Source: Flavobacterium sp. CECT 9288
GTDB taxonomy: Bacteria; Bacteroidota; Bacteroidia; Flavobacteriales; Flavobacteriaceae
Assembly: GCF_918731615.1 (NCBI RefSeq)
Contig: NZ_OU957226.1
Location: forward strand, 2,233,501 to 2,297,500
DNA: 64,000 nt
Direction: 5' to 3'
How positions within the stretch are numbered: the first letter of the stretch is position 1; each line of letters opens with the position of its first letter. The notes under the pieces are model-generated. The model saw only the letters and a program-made list of their open reading frames with translations, did no database searches and was not told where the DNA came from. Below, piece after piece: positions 18,206 to 26,376 of the stretch. Position numbers and translations under genes: made by a program.

Positions 18206-19594
18206 TTATTTCGATATGTTTTTTGAAACAGTATTTTTTTTGCTATTAAAAAAATAATACGTGAGTCCAAAACCAAAGCGATAATAAAAATCATCACGCA
18301 CTCCTCTTATTTGATAGTCAATGTTGTCACTAAAGTTTAGATTATGTTCGCCATAAAGTTTGATTCCTATGGCATTTGAAACCATATATTCTAATCCTAG
18401 TCCATATTGAGCTTTAGTATGCTTGTTTTCGAAATTTTTGTTTACTCCAAAGCCACCACCCGCAAATAGATAGGGTGACAATTTATCCTTTGGTAAAACG
18501 ATAAATTCAAGATTAAGATCAAATGTTGCATAACCTACATCTAAAAGATCTTTATTAGCTAATTTAATGACATTAGTAGAAGCACTGACATTGAACGACG
18601 GAGTAAAATAGTATTTTAAGGCACCACGACCCATGGGGCGAAACATGGCGTTAGGGTAATCGCCATCCATTAGTGCAGCACCACCCGTTAATTCCATTGC
18701 GAAACGAGATCTTCTTTCTTGTAGTTTCCTGCCATAAATTGCCGTAGTAGCAGCATCTGAATTTTCTTTTTCATACTTCGTTAGGATTGCGTCAACCTCT
18801 GATTTAGGTACATCAGCATCCCAAATTTTTTCTTTGATTCCTTCTAAGACTAAAGTCGCAACTGCTTTTTCGATAGCCTCTGTAACGGCCATTTGCACAG
18901 GCTCGTTGGTTGTATATCCCGTTTCTACTTCTAATAATCTTTTGAAATTGACATACTTAAAAAGACTTTGATCTATTGCTTGAGATAAAATTGTTTTTGA
19001 AATATAAACTGATTTTAAAATCTTACCATTTGCCGTAGATACCATTCTTAAATAAACAGTTACACGATCTTGTCTGTATTTAATAGATCCACCAGTACCG
19101 AAATAACGCGCTCCAAACCCGCCAGTAATTATATTAGAGTCATAGGAAATAATTCCACCTTCCAGTAGAACACCCGCGTATAATAAAGGTGTAATTTGCG
19201 GTACATTAGGATCAACATCTTTGGAATATTCTTGCCGTGTAGATCGAATAAGGTTACGTTCTTGCAATAAATTACCAATATTTTCTCTTTCGATGGGAAT
19301 AAACCATTTTGAATCTTCAAGCGCTTTAATTAAAATTGATGTAGCCCCTTGGGTTACGGCTGTACTAAAATTGCTACCATTTTCAGTAGCTTTGTACTGT
19401 CCAGTTTGGTCTCGAAATTTATAAAGTCCAACTACTATGGGCTCTTTAGGCTTGGGTAACTCTTTCAAGAGTGTTGTAGCTGGAGTATTTTCTCCAATTA
19501 CTGCCTTTTCTACACCAGTAGGTTGATTGTAATATGCTCCACAACTGGAAATTAAAATAAAAATAAGTAAGGGTACACATTTTAATGTATTCAT
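18206..19594 (-). CDS. csgG: CsgG-type curli secretion pore with an added C-terminal barrel-like domain
   Basis: A 462-residue outer-membrane lipoprotein: leader plus lipobox ISSC at about residue 18. Residues about 45-275 match CsgG, the oligomeric channel for curli subunits (VVGLYKFRDQTGQYK, SKWFIPIERENIGNLLQERNLIR, LLEGGIISYDSN, RVTVYLRMVSTANGKIL). Escherichia coli CsgG ends near 277 residues; this one continues about 160 residues with an outer-membrane-protein-like pattern (FAMELTGGAALMDGDYPNAM, aromatic strands, final FGFGLTYYFF). It is 1 bp downstream of csgF. The extra domain is a notable difference. Confidence 0.9.
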   Translation of the reverse strand: MNTLKCVPLLIFILISSCGAYYNQPTGVEKAVIGENTPATTLLKELPKPKEPIVVGLYKFRDQTGQYKATENGSNFSTAVTQGATSILIKALEDSKWFIPIERENIGNLLQERNLIRSTRQEYSKDVDPNVPQITPLLYAGVLLEGGIISYDSNIITGGFGARYFGTGGSIKYRQDRVTVYLRMVSTANGKILKSVYISKTILSQAIDQSLFKYVNFKRLLEVETGYTTNEPVQMAVTEAIEKAVATLVLEGIKEKIWDADVPKSEVDAILTKYEKENSDAATTAIYGRKLQERRSRFAMELTGGAALMDGDYPNAMFRPMGRGALKYYFTPSFNVSASTNVIKLANKDLLDVGYATFDLNLEFIVLPKDKLSPYLFAGGGFGVNKNFENKHTKAQYGLGLEYMVSNAIGIKLYGEHNLNFSDNIDYQIRGVRDDFYYRFGFGLTYYFFNSKKNTVSKNISK

Positions 19595-19595
19595 A

Positions 19596-20000
19596 TTATC
19601 GATTTGGGATGATTACTTGTGTTTGTTCACCTGTTTTAGTATCTAAGATATCTACAGTTAATCCTCCAGACGAAGGATACACCTCAACAGAAAGACTACC
19701 AAAAGTATAGGAACCTATTTTAATACCATCATTACCAAATTGTTGCTTGAACAAGGAGCTCGAAACTTGACTTAAAAGTAACGAGTTTAAACTTGATGTA
19801 AACCGCTCGAGTTCCGTTTGAGCAGGTTGCGAAATTGATTTGTCTGTAAACTTATTTTGGGACTCCGCCGAGCTTGCTAACCATTGATAATTAAATGTAT
19901 CCCCCCCAAAAGCGGGATTTTTAGGTTTGTAAACTAAGTCCTGTGCTATTACGGATTGAAAACCAAAAAAAACGATTGTTAAGACATATAATAATCTCAT
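19596..20000 (-). CDS. csgF: CsgF-type curli assembly factor
   Basis: A 134-residue exported protein with a signal peptide ending at VIAQ. The mature start DLVYKPKNPAFGG and LASSAESQNKF match the CsgF N-terminus, the part that inserts into the CsgG pore in Escherichia coli. The rest holds GSYTFGSLSVEVYPSSGGLTV and DTKTGEQTQVIIPN, as in family members. It couples nucleation to secretion at the cell surface. It lies 16 bp after csgE and 1 bp before csgG. Confidence 0.92.
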   Translation of the reverse strand: MRLLYVLTIVFFGFQSVIAQDLVYKPKNPAFGGDTFNYQWLASSAESQNKFTDKSISQPAQTELERFTSSLNSLLLSQVSSSLFKQQFGNDGIKIGSYTFGSLSVEVYPSSGGLTVDILDTKTGEQTQVIIPNR

Positions 20001-20016
20001 AAGTTAGTGGATAAAA

Positions 20017-20370
20017 TTAATACTGAGTAAAATATTTGTTTTGCTTTTCTAAATTCTTAAGGTGTAAATACGTGGCATAAATAGCTTGTTCACCCATTTC
20101 ATTTAAATATTCTTCATCTGGACGCGCTAAAAATTCATATATAATATCATTCTCTATCGTGATTACTATCTTGGTATTCCTACCAAAACTAAATTCCTCT
20201 GTTAAAACGACTATTTTTTTGGCATTAATTTTATACTCATTATAGAGATAGAAATACAAATCATAAAAATCTTTACCTACTTTAGTCTTCGTTTCATTTG
20301 AAATAATTCCTATTATTTCAAAACCGTCAGCTGGAATATTAGCTACGTTATCTTTTTTTTTTTTGAGCAT
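20017..20370 (-). CDS. csgE: CsgE-type curli secretion factor, frame lacks its own signal peptide
   Basis: The 117-residue frame matches mature CsgE: GFEIIGIISNETKTKVGKDF, FYLYNEYKINAKKIVV and IVITIENDIIYEFLARPDEE. CsgE caps the CsgG channel from the periplasm and needs export, but this frame starts MLKKKKDNVANIP with no leader. Its start overlaps the end of the CsgH-like gene, and a run of 12 A residues (20353-20364) lies in the overlap. With one A fewer, the upstream gene would read through into CsgE as one protein with a signal peptide. The frame may thus be expressed by slippage, be a frameshift, or be a sequencing error. Confidence 0.85.
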   Translation of the reverse strand: MLKKKKDNVANIPADGFEIIGIISNETKTKVGKDFYDLYFYLYNEYKINAKKIVVLTEEFSFGRNTKIVITIENDIIYEFLARPDEEYLNEMGEQAIYATYLHLKNLEKQNKYFTQY

Positions 20371-20752
20371 TCAGCACAACTCGATCTTTTCCTATTAACT
20401 GCTTATTTTCATTATAAAAAAGTAGTAAAACAATAACCTCATCTGTATTGCCCAAATTGACTTCTGTTGTAGACAGATTTTTATTTTCACTTGGATTTAA
20501 AGAAAAAATTCCTTCTTGAACATTATTTGACTGATTATCATTTACAGTATTTTTTTTAATTACTGATAATTTATAGGATAAACTCTGTAAGCCATCCGAT
20601 AAATTTTCGGCAGTACCAATTATTTTTATATTGGTTTCCGTTTTATCAATTACTATTTTTGCTTTTACAACTGTGTTTGTTGTTTGGGAATAAGATGTAC
20701 AACCCAAAAACAAAAAAATATAAAATGAGAAATTAAAGAATAATCTTTTCAT
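20348..20752 (-). CDS. CsgC/CsgH-like curli chaperone domain protein
   Basis: A 134-residue exported protein with a leader MKRLFFNFSFYIFLFLGCTS. The mature part resembles the CsgC/CsgH beta-sandwich: LSYKLSVIKKN, then a serine/glutamine-containing stretch, EGIFSLNPSENKNLSTTEVN, and VIVLLLFYNENKQLIGKDRVV. CsgC and CsgH block premature amyloid formation in the periplasm of other bacteria. The match is by pattern and context, not alignment. Its ATG overlaps the previous gene by 4 bp (ATGA). It ends AQKKKR at the A12 run that also encodes the start of csgE. Confidence 0.7.
   Translation of the reverse strand: MKRLFFNFSFYIFLFLGCTSYSQTTNTVVKAKIVIDKTETNIKIIGTAENLSDGLQSLSYKLSVIKKNTVNDNQSNNVQEGIFSLNPSENKNLSTTEVNLGNTDEVIVLLLFYNENKQLIGKDRVVLNAQKKKR
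20353..20364 (-). repeat. A12 homopolymer at the CsgH-like/CsgE junction
   Basis: Twelve T on the plus strand, read as A12 in the curli mRNA, lie across the overlap of the two frames. Loss of one A (or gain of two) fuses the CsgH-like and CsgE frames without a stop. It is a typical site for transcriptional slippage or phase variation. Confidence 0.8.
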
Positions 20753-21279
20753 AATTTTGAATTATTGATCAATAGTACAGTAGCCCCATTACCTGACTGA
20801 ATAATTTTTAAATCTCGTGATATTGAATTGGAACCAAAACTATTGATAGTTAAATTGTTCCCTTTTTGTACAAATTCATTTTTGACATGATATCTACTGT
20901 ATGTGGCAAAATCGTAAATAGTATTATTATCACCTAGCTGTAATACTTTTTGTTCAATTGATAGTGCTTGTTTATTCAACAAGATCGTATTATTGTTTCC
21001 TTTTTGTAACACTGATACAGCAGTAGTATTTGATCTTAATACCGCATTAAAAGTATTGTACTCCCCAATCTGTTGCATTTGCACAGTATTATCAAAAGCT
21101 TGTTGCTTAACAGTTGCATTTCCTGATAAGTTAGCTGTGGATAGATATAAAGGACCTTCATTATCCCCCACTATAGCTATATCTATGGTTTTACCTTGAG
21201 AAGTTTCTGTTCCTTGAGCAGAAATGAGCTGCAACGAAAATAACACAGCAATGACAAAACAGAGTACTCGAATTTTCAT
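20749..21279 (-). CDS. Curlin-repeat protein, probable CsgB-like minor subunit/nucleator
   Basis: A 176-residue exported protein with a signal peptide ending at LISAQ. It carries curlin-type repeats of the form Q-x4-G-x-N-x5-Q (QMQQIGEYNTFNAVLRSN, VLQKGNNNTILLNKQ, VLQLGDNNTIYDF, FVQKGNNLTINSF, IIQSGNGATVLLINN). It is shorter and less regular than the larger subunit upstream, like CsgB relative to CsgA. It overlaps the CsgH-like gene by 4 bp and is separated from the larger subunit gene by a strong intra-operon terminator at 21297. Confidence 0.88.
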   Translation of the reverse strand: MKIRVLCFVIAVLFSLQLISAQGTETSQGKTIDIAIVGDNEGPLYLSTANLSGNATVKQQAFDNTVQMQQIGEYNTFNAVLRSNTTAVSVLQKGNNNTILLNKQALSIEQKVLQLGDNNTIYDFATYSRYHVKNEFVQKGNNLTINSFGSNSISRDLKIIQSGNGATVLLINNSKL

Positions 21280-21296
21280 ACTATTGCTTTTTAATT

Positions 21297-21334
21297 AAAA
21301 AAAAAGATGGAGCAGCTACAAAGCTGCTCCAATC
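21297..21334 (-). terminator. Intra-operon terminator after the major curlin gene
   Basis: GGAGCAGC (21309-21316) pairs with GCTGCTCC (21323-21330) around a 6-nt loop. On the minus strand the hairpin is followed by nine Us. It lies between the two curlin genes and probably lets major subunit mRNA exceed downstream mRNA. Confidence 0.85.
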
Positions 21335-21349
21335 TTCATGATTGCTCAA

Positions 21350-22234
21350 TTAGTTACTTTGAATCACACTAGATACATTGTAGTTCCCTTGTTGAGAAAC
21401 AGTATTGATGTTTCCTGAACTAAATCCTGTTTGCATTGTTGTAGAAGTATTTGATTTTCCTTCTTGCAAAATATTATCTAGATTTTTGAATCCATTTTGT
21501 GTAGTTAACGCAATGTTTTCTTTACCATATTGATAATGATTAGCCACATTTCTTTCAGTTAACGACGTAGCTTTACCAATACTGTTTTGGTTAATAGTTG
21601 ATTTGTTTTTGTCACCACCTTGACTCGTATAAGCTAGATTGAAATTGCCGTTTTGAGTTTGAGTAGCTTCGTTGTCTCCATGTGGAGTCATTGGTATAGC
21701 TGACGTAAGTGGCACCATAAGTGAAAAAGTCCCAACAGCAGGAATAGGATTATTTCCTGAAGTCCCTTGATCAATAGTGGCTTTGTTATTATTGCCCGTT
21801 TGTGTTTGGGTAGCATCATCATCACCAAATAATGAGCCTGTTGCTACTTGAACTTCATCTTGCCAAATCGTGGCATCGTTTTTATCTCCAACTTGTTTTT
21901 GGGTAGCTTTGTTATCCCAATTGTTTTGAGAGATGTAAGCACGGTTGTCGTCCCCTTTTTGATCAACATCAGCGATGTTCTTTGCTGAAGCGTTAGCAGA
22001 AGACACAAACATTTGCCCTGGAAGTACTCCTTGATACACAAAAGCATCATTGTTGCTTATTGTTTGCTTAATCTTAGAACTTTGTGATGTTCCAATTTGA
22101 TGTACCGCCGCATTTTGAGAAGTTCCTGTTTGACCTACCAAACTTGAATTAGCTCCAGCTGTTGGACCTGGTTGCGCGTAAGATGCTGCTCCTACAAATA
22201 GCATCGCGGAGATGCTTAAAACTACTTTTTTCAT
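21350..22234 (-). CDS. Curlin-repeat protein, probable CsgA-like major amyloid subunit
   Basis: A 294-residue exported protein with a signal peptide ending at ASYAQ. The rest is a chain of Q/N/G-rich curlin repeats (SQNAAVHQIGTSQSSKIKQ, DNRAYISQNNWDNKATQKQ, ATQTQTGNNNKATIDQ, ATQTQNGNFNLAYTSQ, GKENIALTTQNG, GNYNVSSVIQ). It ends at a repeat, as secreted curlins do. It is first in the operon. The product should polymerise into surface amyloid fibres used in adhesion or biofilm. Non-repeat insertions near residues 65-85 and 155-190 set it apart from E. coli CsgA. Confidence 0.9.
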   Translation of the reverse strand: MKKVVLSISAMLFVGAASYAQPGPTAGANSSLVGQTGTSQNAAVHQIGTSQSSKIKQTISNNDAFVYQGVLPGQMFVSSANASAKNIADVDQKGDDNRAYISQNNWDNKATQKQVGDKNDATIWQDEVQVATGSLFGDDDATQTQTGNNNKATIDQGTSGNNPIPAVGTFSLMVPLTSAIPMTPHGDNEATQTQNGNFNLAYTSQGGDKNKSTINQNSIGKATSLTERNVANHYQYGKENIALTTQNGFKNLDNILQEGKSNTSTTMQTGFSSGNINTVSQQGNYNVSSVIQSN

Positions 22235-22751
22235 AATAAATATATTTAATTGGTTGTTAATACAAATTATTATGTAGGTACAAAAAAGTGATTTGGGGAT
22301 CTTCTTTTTAAGAAATCAAATGTAATTTCAAAACTTATTTTTTTTACTTTTTGATTTCCACATGTCAAAGATAGAGAAGCATTTCAAAATCAACCCCCGT
22401 ATAAACACCTGTTTTACAGACATTTAAATACAAATCCGATTAAGGGTTCATATAAATCGATGAAATACACCAATTAAAAAAGAACACATAGATATTTTTG
22501 AAAAATTATTTTTTTTATGTTTCAAATTTTAAAAAAAAATGAAATAGACATATTTAAAAGTATATTGATCGTAATTTATTCATAAACAAAATTTAATGCT
22601 TTTTTGATTGTATTCTTGCATTTTTCAGCTTGAAAAAAAATATCAAAGGTTTATACATCATAAGAATAAAAAAATGCCTCTCTAAAACAGAGAGGCATTT
22701 TCTTATCATGTGGACTTACTTTGCAATTAAGAATATGTTATAAACTTTAAT
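22235..22751. other. Intergenic region upstream of the curli operon
   Basis: This 517-bp region is very AT-rich. It contains the terminator of the type III glutamine synthetase (22671-22701) and should contain the curli promoter, but I found no exact TANNTTTG box close to the start on the minus strand. No gene or strong direct repeat is seen between 22320 and 22670. Confidence 0.5.
22671..22701 (-). terminator. Terminator of the type III glutamine synthetase gene
   Basis: A perfect 13-bp inverted repeat, AAAATGCCTCTCT (22671-22683) with AGAGAGGCATTTT (22689-22701), loop AAAAC, lies 50 bp after the glnN stop. On the minus strand it ends in a U run. Confidence 0.85.
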
Positions 22752-24941
22752 TTACTTAGTAAATAACAATTCTCGATATTTAGTCAAGGTCCAAATTTCG
22801 TTATCAACTAGTAACTCTAGTTTATCACAATGATTTCTAATAATCTCAAAATAAGGTTTTACTTTATTACAATACGCTTCGGCCATTTCCTGAGCGTTTG
22901 TTAGTGTATTTGCTTTTCTTCTTTCATCTGTCATTTCTTCAACTTTTGAATTTATTCCTTCAATATGTCCCGAAATTTCTTTGATAAGATTAATTTGCTC
23001 CTTAGCAATAGTTTCAAAATCAGCACCAAATATATCTTTCAATCCTTTTACATTAGCAATTAATGTGTTTTGGTATTTAATAGCTGTTGGTATCACATGG
23101 TTTTTAGAGATATCACCTAAAACCCTTCCTTCTATTTGTATTTTTTTAGTGTATTCCTCTAATTCAATCTCATAACGTGCTTCGACTTCAACATGATTCA
23201 TGATGTTTAACTCTGAAAACAAATCTAGAGACTGCTTTGAAATTCTAGCTTTTAAAGCTTCGGGCGTAGTTTTAAAATTACTTAAACCGCGTTTTTTTGC
23301 TTCAACTTCCCATTCTTCGCTATAACCGTCTCCTTCAAAAAGAATTTTTTTAGATTGCTTGATATACTCTCTCAAGACATTAAAAATAGCATCATCTTTT
23401 TTCATGTCTTTCGAGTCAATTAAGGCATCTACCTCAACTTTAAAGTCTCTCAATTGTTTAGCAACAATAGCGTTTAATGTTGTCATGGCATTAGAGCAAT
23501 TTGCAGTTGAACCTACAGCTCTAAATTCAAATTTATTTCCTGTAAAAGCAAAAGGTGAGGTTCTATTTCTATCTGTATTGTCAAGAAGTACATCTGGAAT
23601 TTTCCCTACTACGTTCAATTTTAAATCTGTTTTTTCCTCTGGTGATAATTTTCCAGCAGTTACTCCTTCTAGTTCTGCTAATACTTTTGTAAGTTGTTCT
23701 CCAATAAATACCGATATAATGGCTGGAGGAGCTTCATTGGCGCCAAGCCTATGATCATTACTAGCTGAAGCAATAGCTGCTCTTAGTAAAGACTCATTAT
23801 CATTAACAGCTTTAATAGTATTGATAAAAAATGTTAAAAACTGTAAATTACTCATAGGAGTTTTACTTGGACTCAACAGGTTAACGCCAGTATCAGTAGC
23901 CAAAGACCAGTTGTTGTGCTTACCTGAACCGTTAACACCTTTAAAAGGTTTTTCATGAAATAATACTTTTAAGTCATGACGTTCGGCTACTTTTTGCATC
24001 ACATCCATCAACAAACAATTGTGATCAACCGCTAAGTTGGTTTCTTCAAAAATGGGAGCCAATTCAAATTGATTAGGAGCAACTTCATTATGACGGGTTT
24101 TTACTGGAATTCCAAGGAGCATACACTCTTGCTCCAAGTCTCTCATGTACGTAAGCGCACGTGTAGGAATTGATCCAAAATAGTGATCATCAAGCTGTTG
24201 ACCTTTTGCAGAAGTGTGTCCAAGAAGTGTTCTTCCAGTCATGATTAAATCGGGACGAGAATTGGCTAATGCACTATCAACCAAAAAGTATTCTTGTTCC
24301 CAACCCAAAGTGGCGGTCACTTTTTTCACATTTTTATCAAAATATTTACAAACTTCTGTTGCTGCTTCATCCATAACCATAAGCGCACGCAAAAGCGGTG
24401 TTTTATAATCTAAAGCTTCACCCGTGTACGAAATAAAAACAGTAGGTATGCAAAGAGTTGTTCCAAAGATAAACGCTGGAGATGTAGGATCCCAAGCAGT
24501 GTATCCTCTGGCTTCAAATGTATTTCTGATTCCTCCATTTGGAAAACTGGAAGCATCAGGTTCTTGTTGAACTAATTGTGCACCACCAAATTTTTCAACA
24601 GGATCACTCCCGTCATGAGATGTTTCAAAAAAAGCGTCGTGTTTTTCAGCAGTTGTTCCTGTAAGCGGCTGAAACCAATGTGTATAATGGGTTACTCCTT
24701 TTGCAAGTGCCCATTCTTTCATCCCCATAGCAATGTAATCTGCTAATTTACGGTCAATTTTGGTTCCGTGTTGTACCGCACTTTGAATTCCTTTTAAAGC
24801 ATCCGAAGTTAGATATTGCTTCATTGCCTTTTCATTAAAGACATTTGAACCAAAAATAATTGATTTTCTACCTGTTTCATCAAATTGAACGGGCTTTCTA
24901 GTCGATGCTTCTCTTAAAGCTTGAAAACGTAATGTTGGCAT
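22752..24941 (-). CDS. glnN: Glutamine synthetase type III
   Basis: A 729-residue enzyme of the GSIII class, which makes glutamine from glutamate, ammonia and ATP as a large dodecamer. The class-specific N-terminus (FDETGRKSIIFGSNVFNEKA) is present. Landmarks include GWEQEYFLVD, the glutamate-binding region (KTRHNEVAPNQFELAPIFEE), the nucleotide region (HEKPFKGVNGSGKHNNWSL) and NRTSPFAFTGNKFEFRAVGS. It is transcribed away from a type II enzyme at 25205. A -7 box (TATATTTG on the minus strand, 24985-24992) lies upstream. Having both isozymes side by side suggests joint nitrogen control. Confidence 0.96.
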   Translation of the reverse strand: MPTLRFQALREASTRKPVQFDETGRKSIIFGSNVFNEKAMKQYLTSDALKGIQSAVQHGTKIDRKLADYIAMGMKEWALAKGVTHYTHWFQPLTGTTAEKHDAFFETSHDGSDPVEKFGGAQLVQQEPDASSFPNGGIRNTFEARGYTAWDPTSPAFIFGTTLCIPTVFISYTGEALDYKTPLLRALMVMDEAATEVCKYFDKNVKKVTATLGWEQEYFLVDSALANSRPDLIMTGRTLLGHTSAKGQQLDDHYFGSIPTRALTYMRDLEQECMLLGIPVKTRHNEVAPNQFELAPIFEETNLAVDHNCLLMDVMQKVAERHDLKVLFHEKPFKGVNGSGKHNNWSLATDTGVNLLSPSKTPMSNLQFLTFFINTIKAVNDNESLLRAAIASASNDHRLGANEAPPAIISVFIGEQLTKVLAELEGVTAGKLSPEEKTDLKLNVVGKIPDVLLDNTDRNRTSPFAFTGNKFEFRAVGSTANCSNAMTTLNAIVAKQLRDFKVEVDALIDSKDMKKDDAIFNVLREYIKQSKKILFEGDGYSEEWEVEAKKRGLSNFKTTPEALKARISKQSLDLFSELNIMNHVEVEARYEIELEEYTKKIQIEGRVLGDISKNHVIPTAIKYQNTLIANVKGLKDIFGADFETIAKEQINLIKEISGHIEGINSKVEEMTDERRKANTLTNAQEMAEAYCNKVKPYFEIIRNHCDKLELLVDNEIWTLTKYRELLFTK

Positions 24942-25204
24942 GTTTCGTTTTTTTAAAATTAGTTTAAATCCAATAGATCAAAATCAAATATACTCAATAA
25001 TTGCATAAAAAATAAAAGGAAGTACTTTATGAATTTACATAATTAAGCCCTGCAAAAATACATATTTTTTAATTCACCCCCTATAAAAATACCGTTTTTA
25101 AAAATATTATATCATTTAAAATAAAAAACACCCCCATTTTTACACTATTTAAAAAAATATTTTACTTTTGTGCCAGCAATTTTACGAAGTAAATCTATAA
25201 AGAC

Positions 25205-26218
25205 ATGGCAAAAATTAAATTAGAGTACATTTGGTTAGATGGATATGAACCAACACAAAACCTTAGAAGTAAAACTAAAGTTGAAGAGCACGAAAATTTT
25301 CAAGGAACTCTTGCAGAAATAGGAAACTGGTCATTTGACGGTTCCTCTACAAGACAAGCCGAAGGTGGTTCGTCTGATTGTTTATTGGTACCAGTAGCAA
25401 TCTATCCTGATCCTACTCGTATTAATGGATATCTTGTTATGACCGAAGTTATGAATGCAGATGGTACTCCTCATGCTTCAAACGGAAGAGCAACTATAGA
25501 TGATGATGGTGATTTTTGGTTTGGTTTTGAACAAGAGTACTTTATCATGGATACCAAAACTTTATTGCCTTTGGGTTTCCCAATTGGCGGTTATCCAGCA
25601 CCACAAGGAATGTACTATTGCTCAGTAGGTGGAAAAAACACCCACGGAAGAGCACTTGTTGAAGAACATGCAGACCTTTGTATAGCAGCTGGAATCAACT
25701 TTGAGGGAATAAATCAAGAAGTGGCTTGTGGCCAATGGGAATTTCAATTGTTTGCTCAAGGTGCTAAAAAAGCAGGAGACGAAATTTGGGTAGCACGTTA
25801 CTTATTAGATCGTTTGACTGAAAAATACGGCTACTATATTGAATACCATCCAAAACCTCTAGGAGATACAGATTGGAATGGATCTGGAATGCATGCTAAC
25901 TTCTCTAACGAAGTTTTAAGAACATGTGGTTCTCAAGAAATTTATGAAAAAATATGTGAAGCTTTTAGACCAGTAACAGCTGAACACATTGCAGTATATG
26001 GTGCTTACAACGACTTGCGTTTAACAGGTAAGCACGAAACAGCTTCAATTCACGATTTCTCTTATGGAGTTTCAGACAGAGGTTGCTCAATACGTATTCC
26101 TTTAATGACTGTTCAAAAAGGATGGAAAGGATGGCTTGAAGACCGTAGACCAGCTTCAAACGGTGACCCATATAAAATTGCTGCTAGAATTATACAAACA
26201 GTAAACTCTGCTTTGTAA
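25205..26218 (+). CDS. glnII: Glutamine synthetase type II (eukaryote-like, beta-grasp)
   Basis: A 337-residue GSII enzyme with the same reaction as its divergent GSIII neighbour. Motifs: WSFDGSSTRQAEGGSSDCLLVP, FGFEQEYFIMD, INQEVACGQWEFQ, DWNGSGMHANFS and GVSDRGCSIRIP. Length and motifs fit the eukaryotic/Rhizobium GSII clade rather than bacterial GSI. A -7 box TACTTTTG is at 25163-25170. A terminator follows at 26245. GSII lacks the adenylylation site, so control is likely transcriptional. Confidence 0.96.
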   Translation: MAKIKLEYIWLDGYEPTQNLRSKTKVEEHENFQGTLAEIGNWSFDGSSTRQAEGGSSDCLLVPVAIYPDPTRINGYLVMTEVMNADGTPHASNGRATIDDDGDFWFGFEQEYFIMDTKTLLPLGFPIGGYPAPQGMYYCSVGGKNTHGRALVEEHADLCIAAGINFEGINQEVACGQWEFQLFAQGAKKAGDEIWVARYLLDRLTEKYGYYIEYHPKPLGDTDWNGSGMHANFSNEVLRTCGSQEIYEKICEAFRPVTAEHIAVYGAYNDLRLTGKHETASIHDFSYGVSDRGCSIRIPLMTVQKGWKGWLEDRRPASNGDPYKIAARIIQTVNSAL

Positions 26219-26244
26219 TTTTGAATACTATATTTTTTGAATCA

Positions 26245-26276
26245 AAATGCCTTCCTTAACGAAGGCATTTTTTTCA
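26245..26276 (+). terminator. Terminator after the type II glutamine synthetase gene
   Basis: AAATGCCTTC (26245-26254) pairs with GAAGGCATTT (26261-26270) around CTTAAC and is followed by a T-run. Confidence 0.88.
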
Positions 26277-26325
26277 CACCAATTTCAAAGAGTTACTGCC
26301 CTCAACTTTATTTTCAATAATCTTC

Positions 26326-26353
26326 TTGATTCAAGATTCTCGAAGTATCTTTG
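26326..26353 (+). promoter_or_regulatory. Promoter of the TerC/Alx gene
   Basis: TTG at 26326-26328, a 17-nt spacer, and TATCTTTG at 26346-26353 fit the Bacteroidota consensus. The box lies 24 nt before the ATG at 26377, which argues against any longer reading from the TTG at 26326. Confidence 0.65.
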
Positions 26354-26376
26354 CGCTACATTTTAAAATAACTTTT

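Noticed and set aside
26326..26376. Longer N-terminus for the TerC protein from a TTG at 26326
   Set aside because: The TTG is the -33 element of a good promoter whose -7 box lies at 26346-26353; the ATG at 26377 fits the family.
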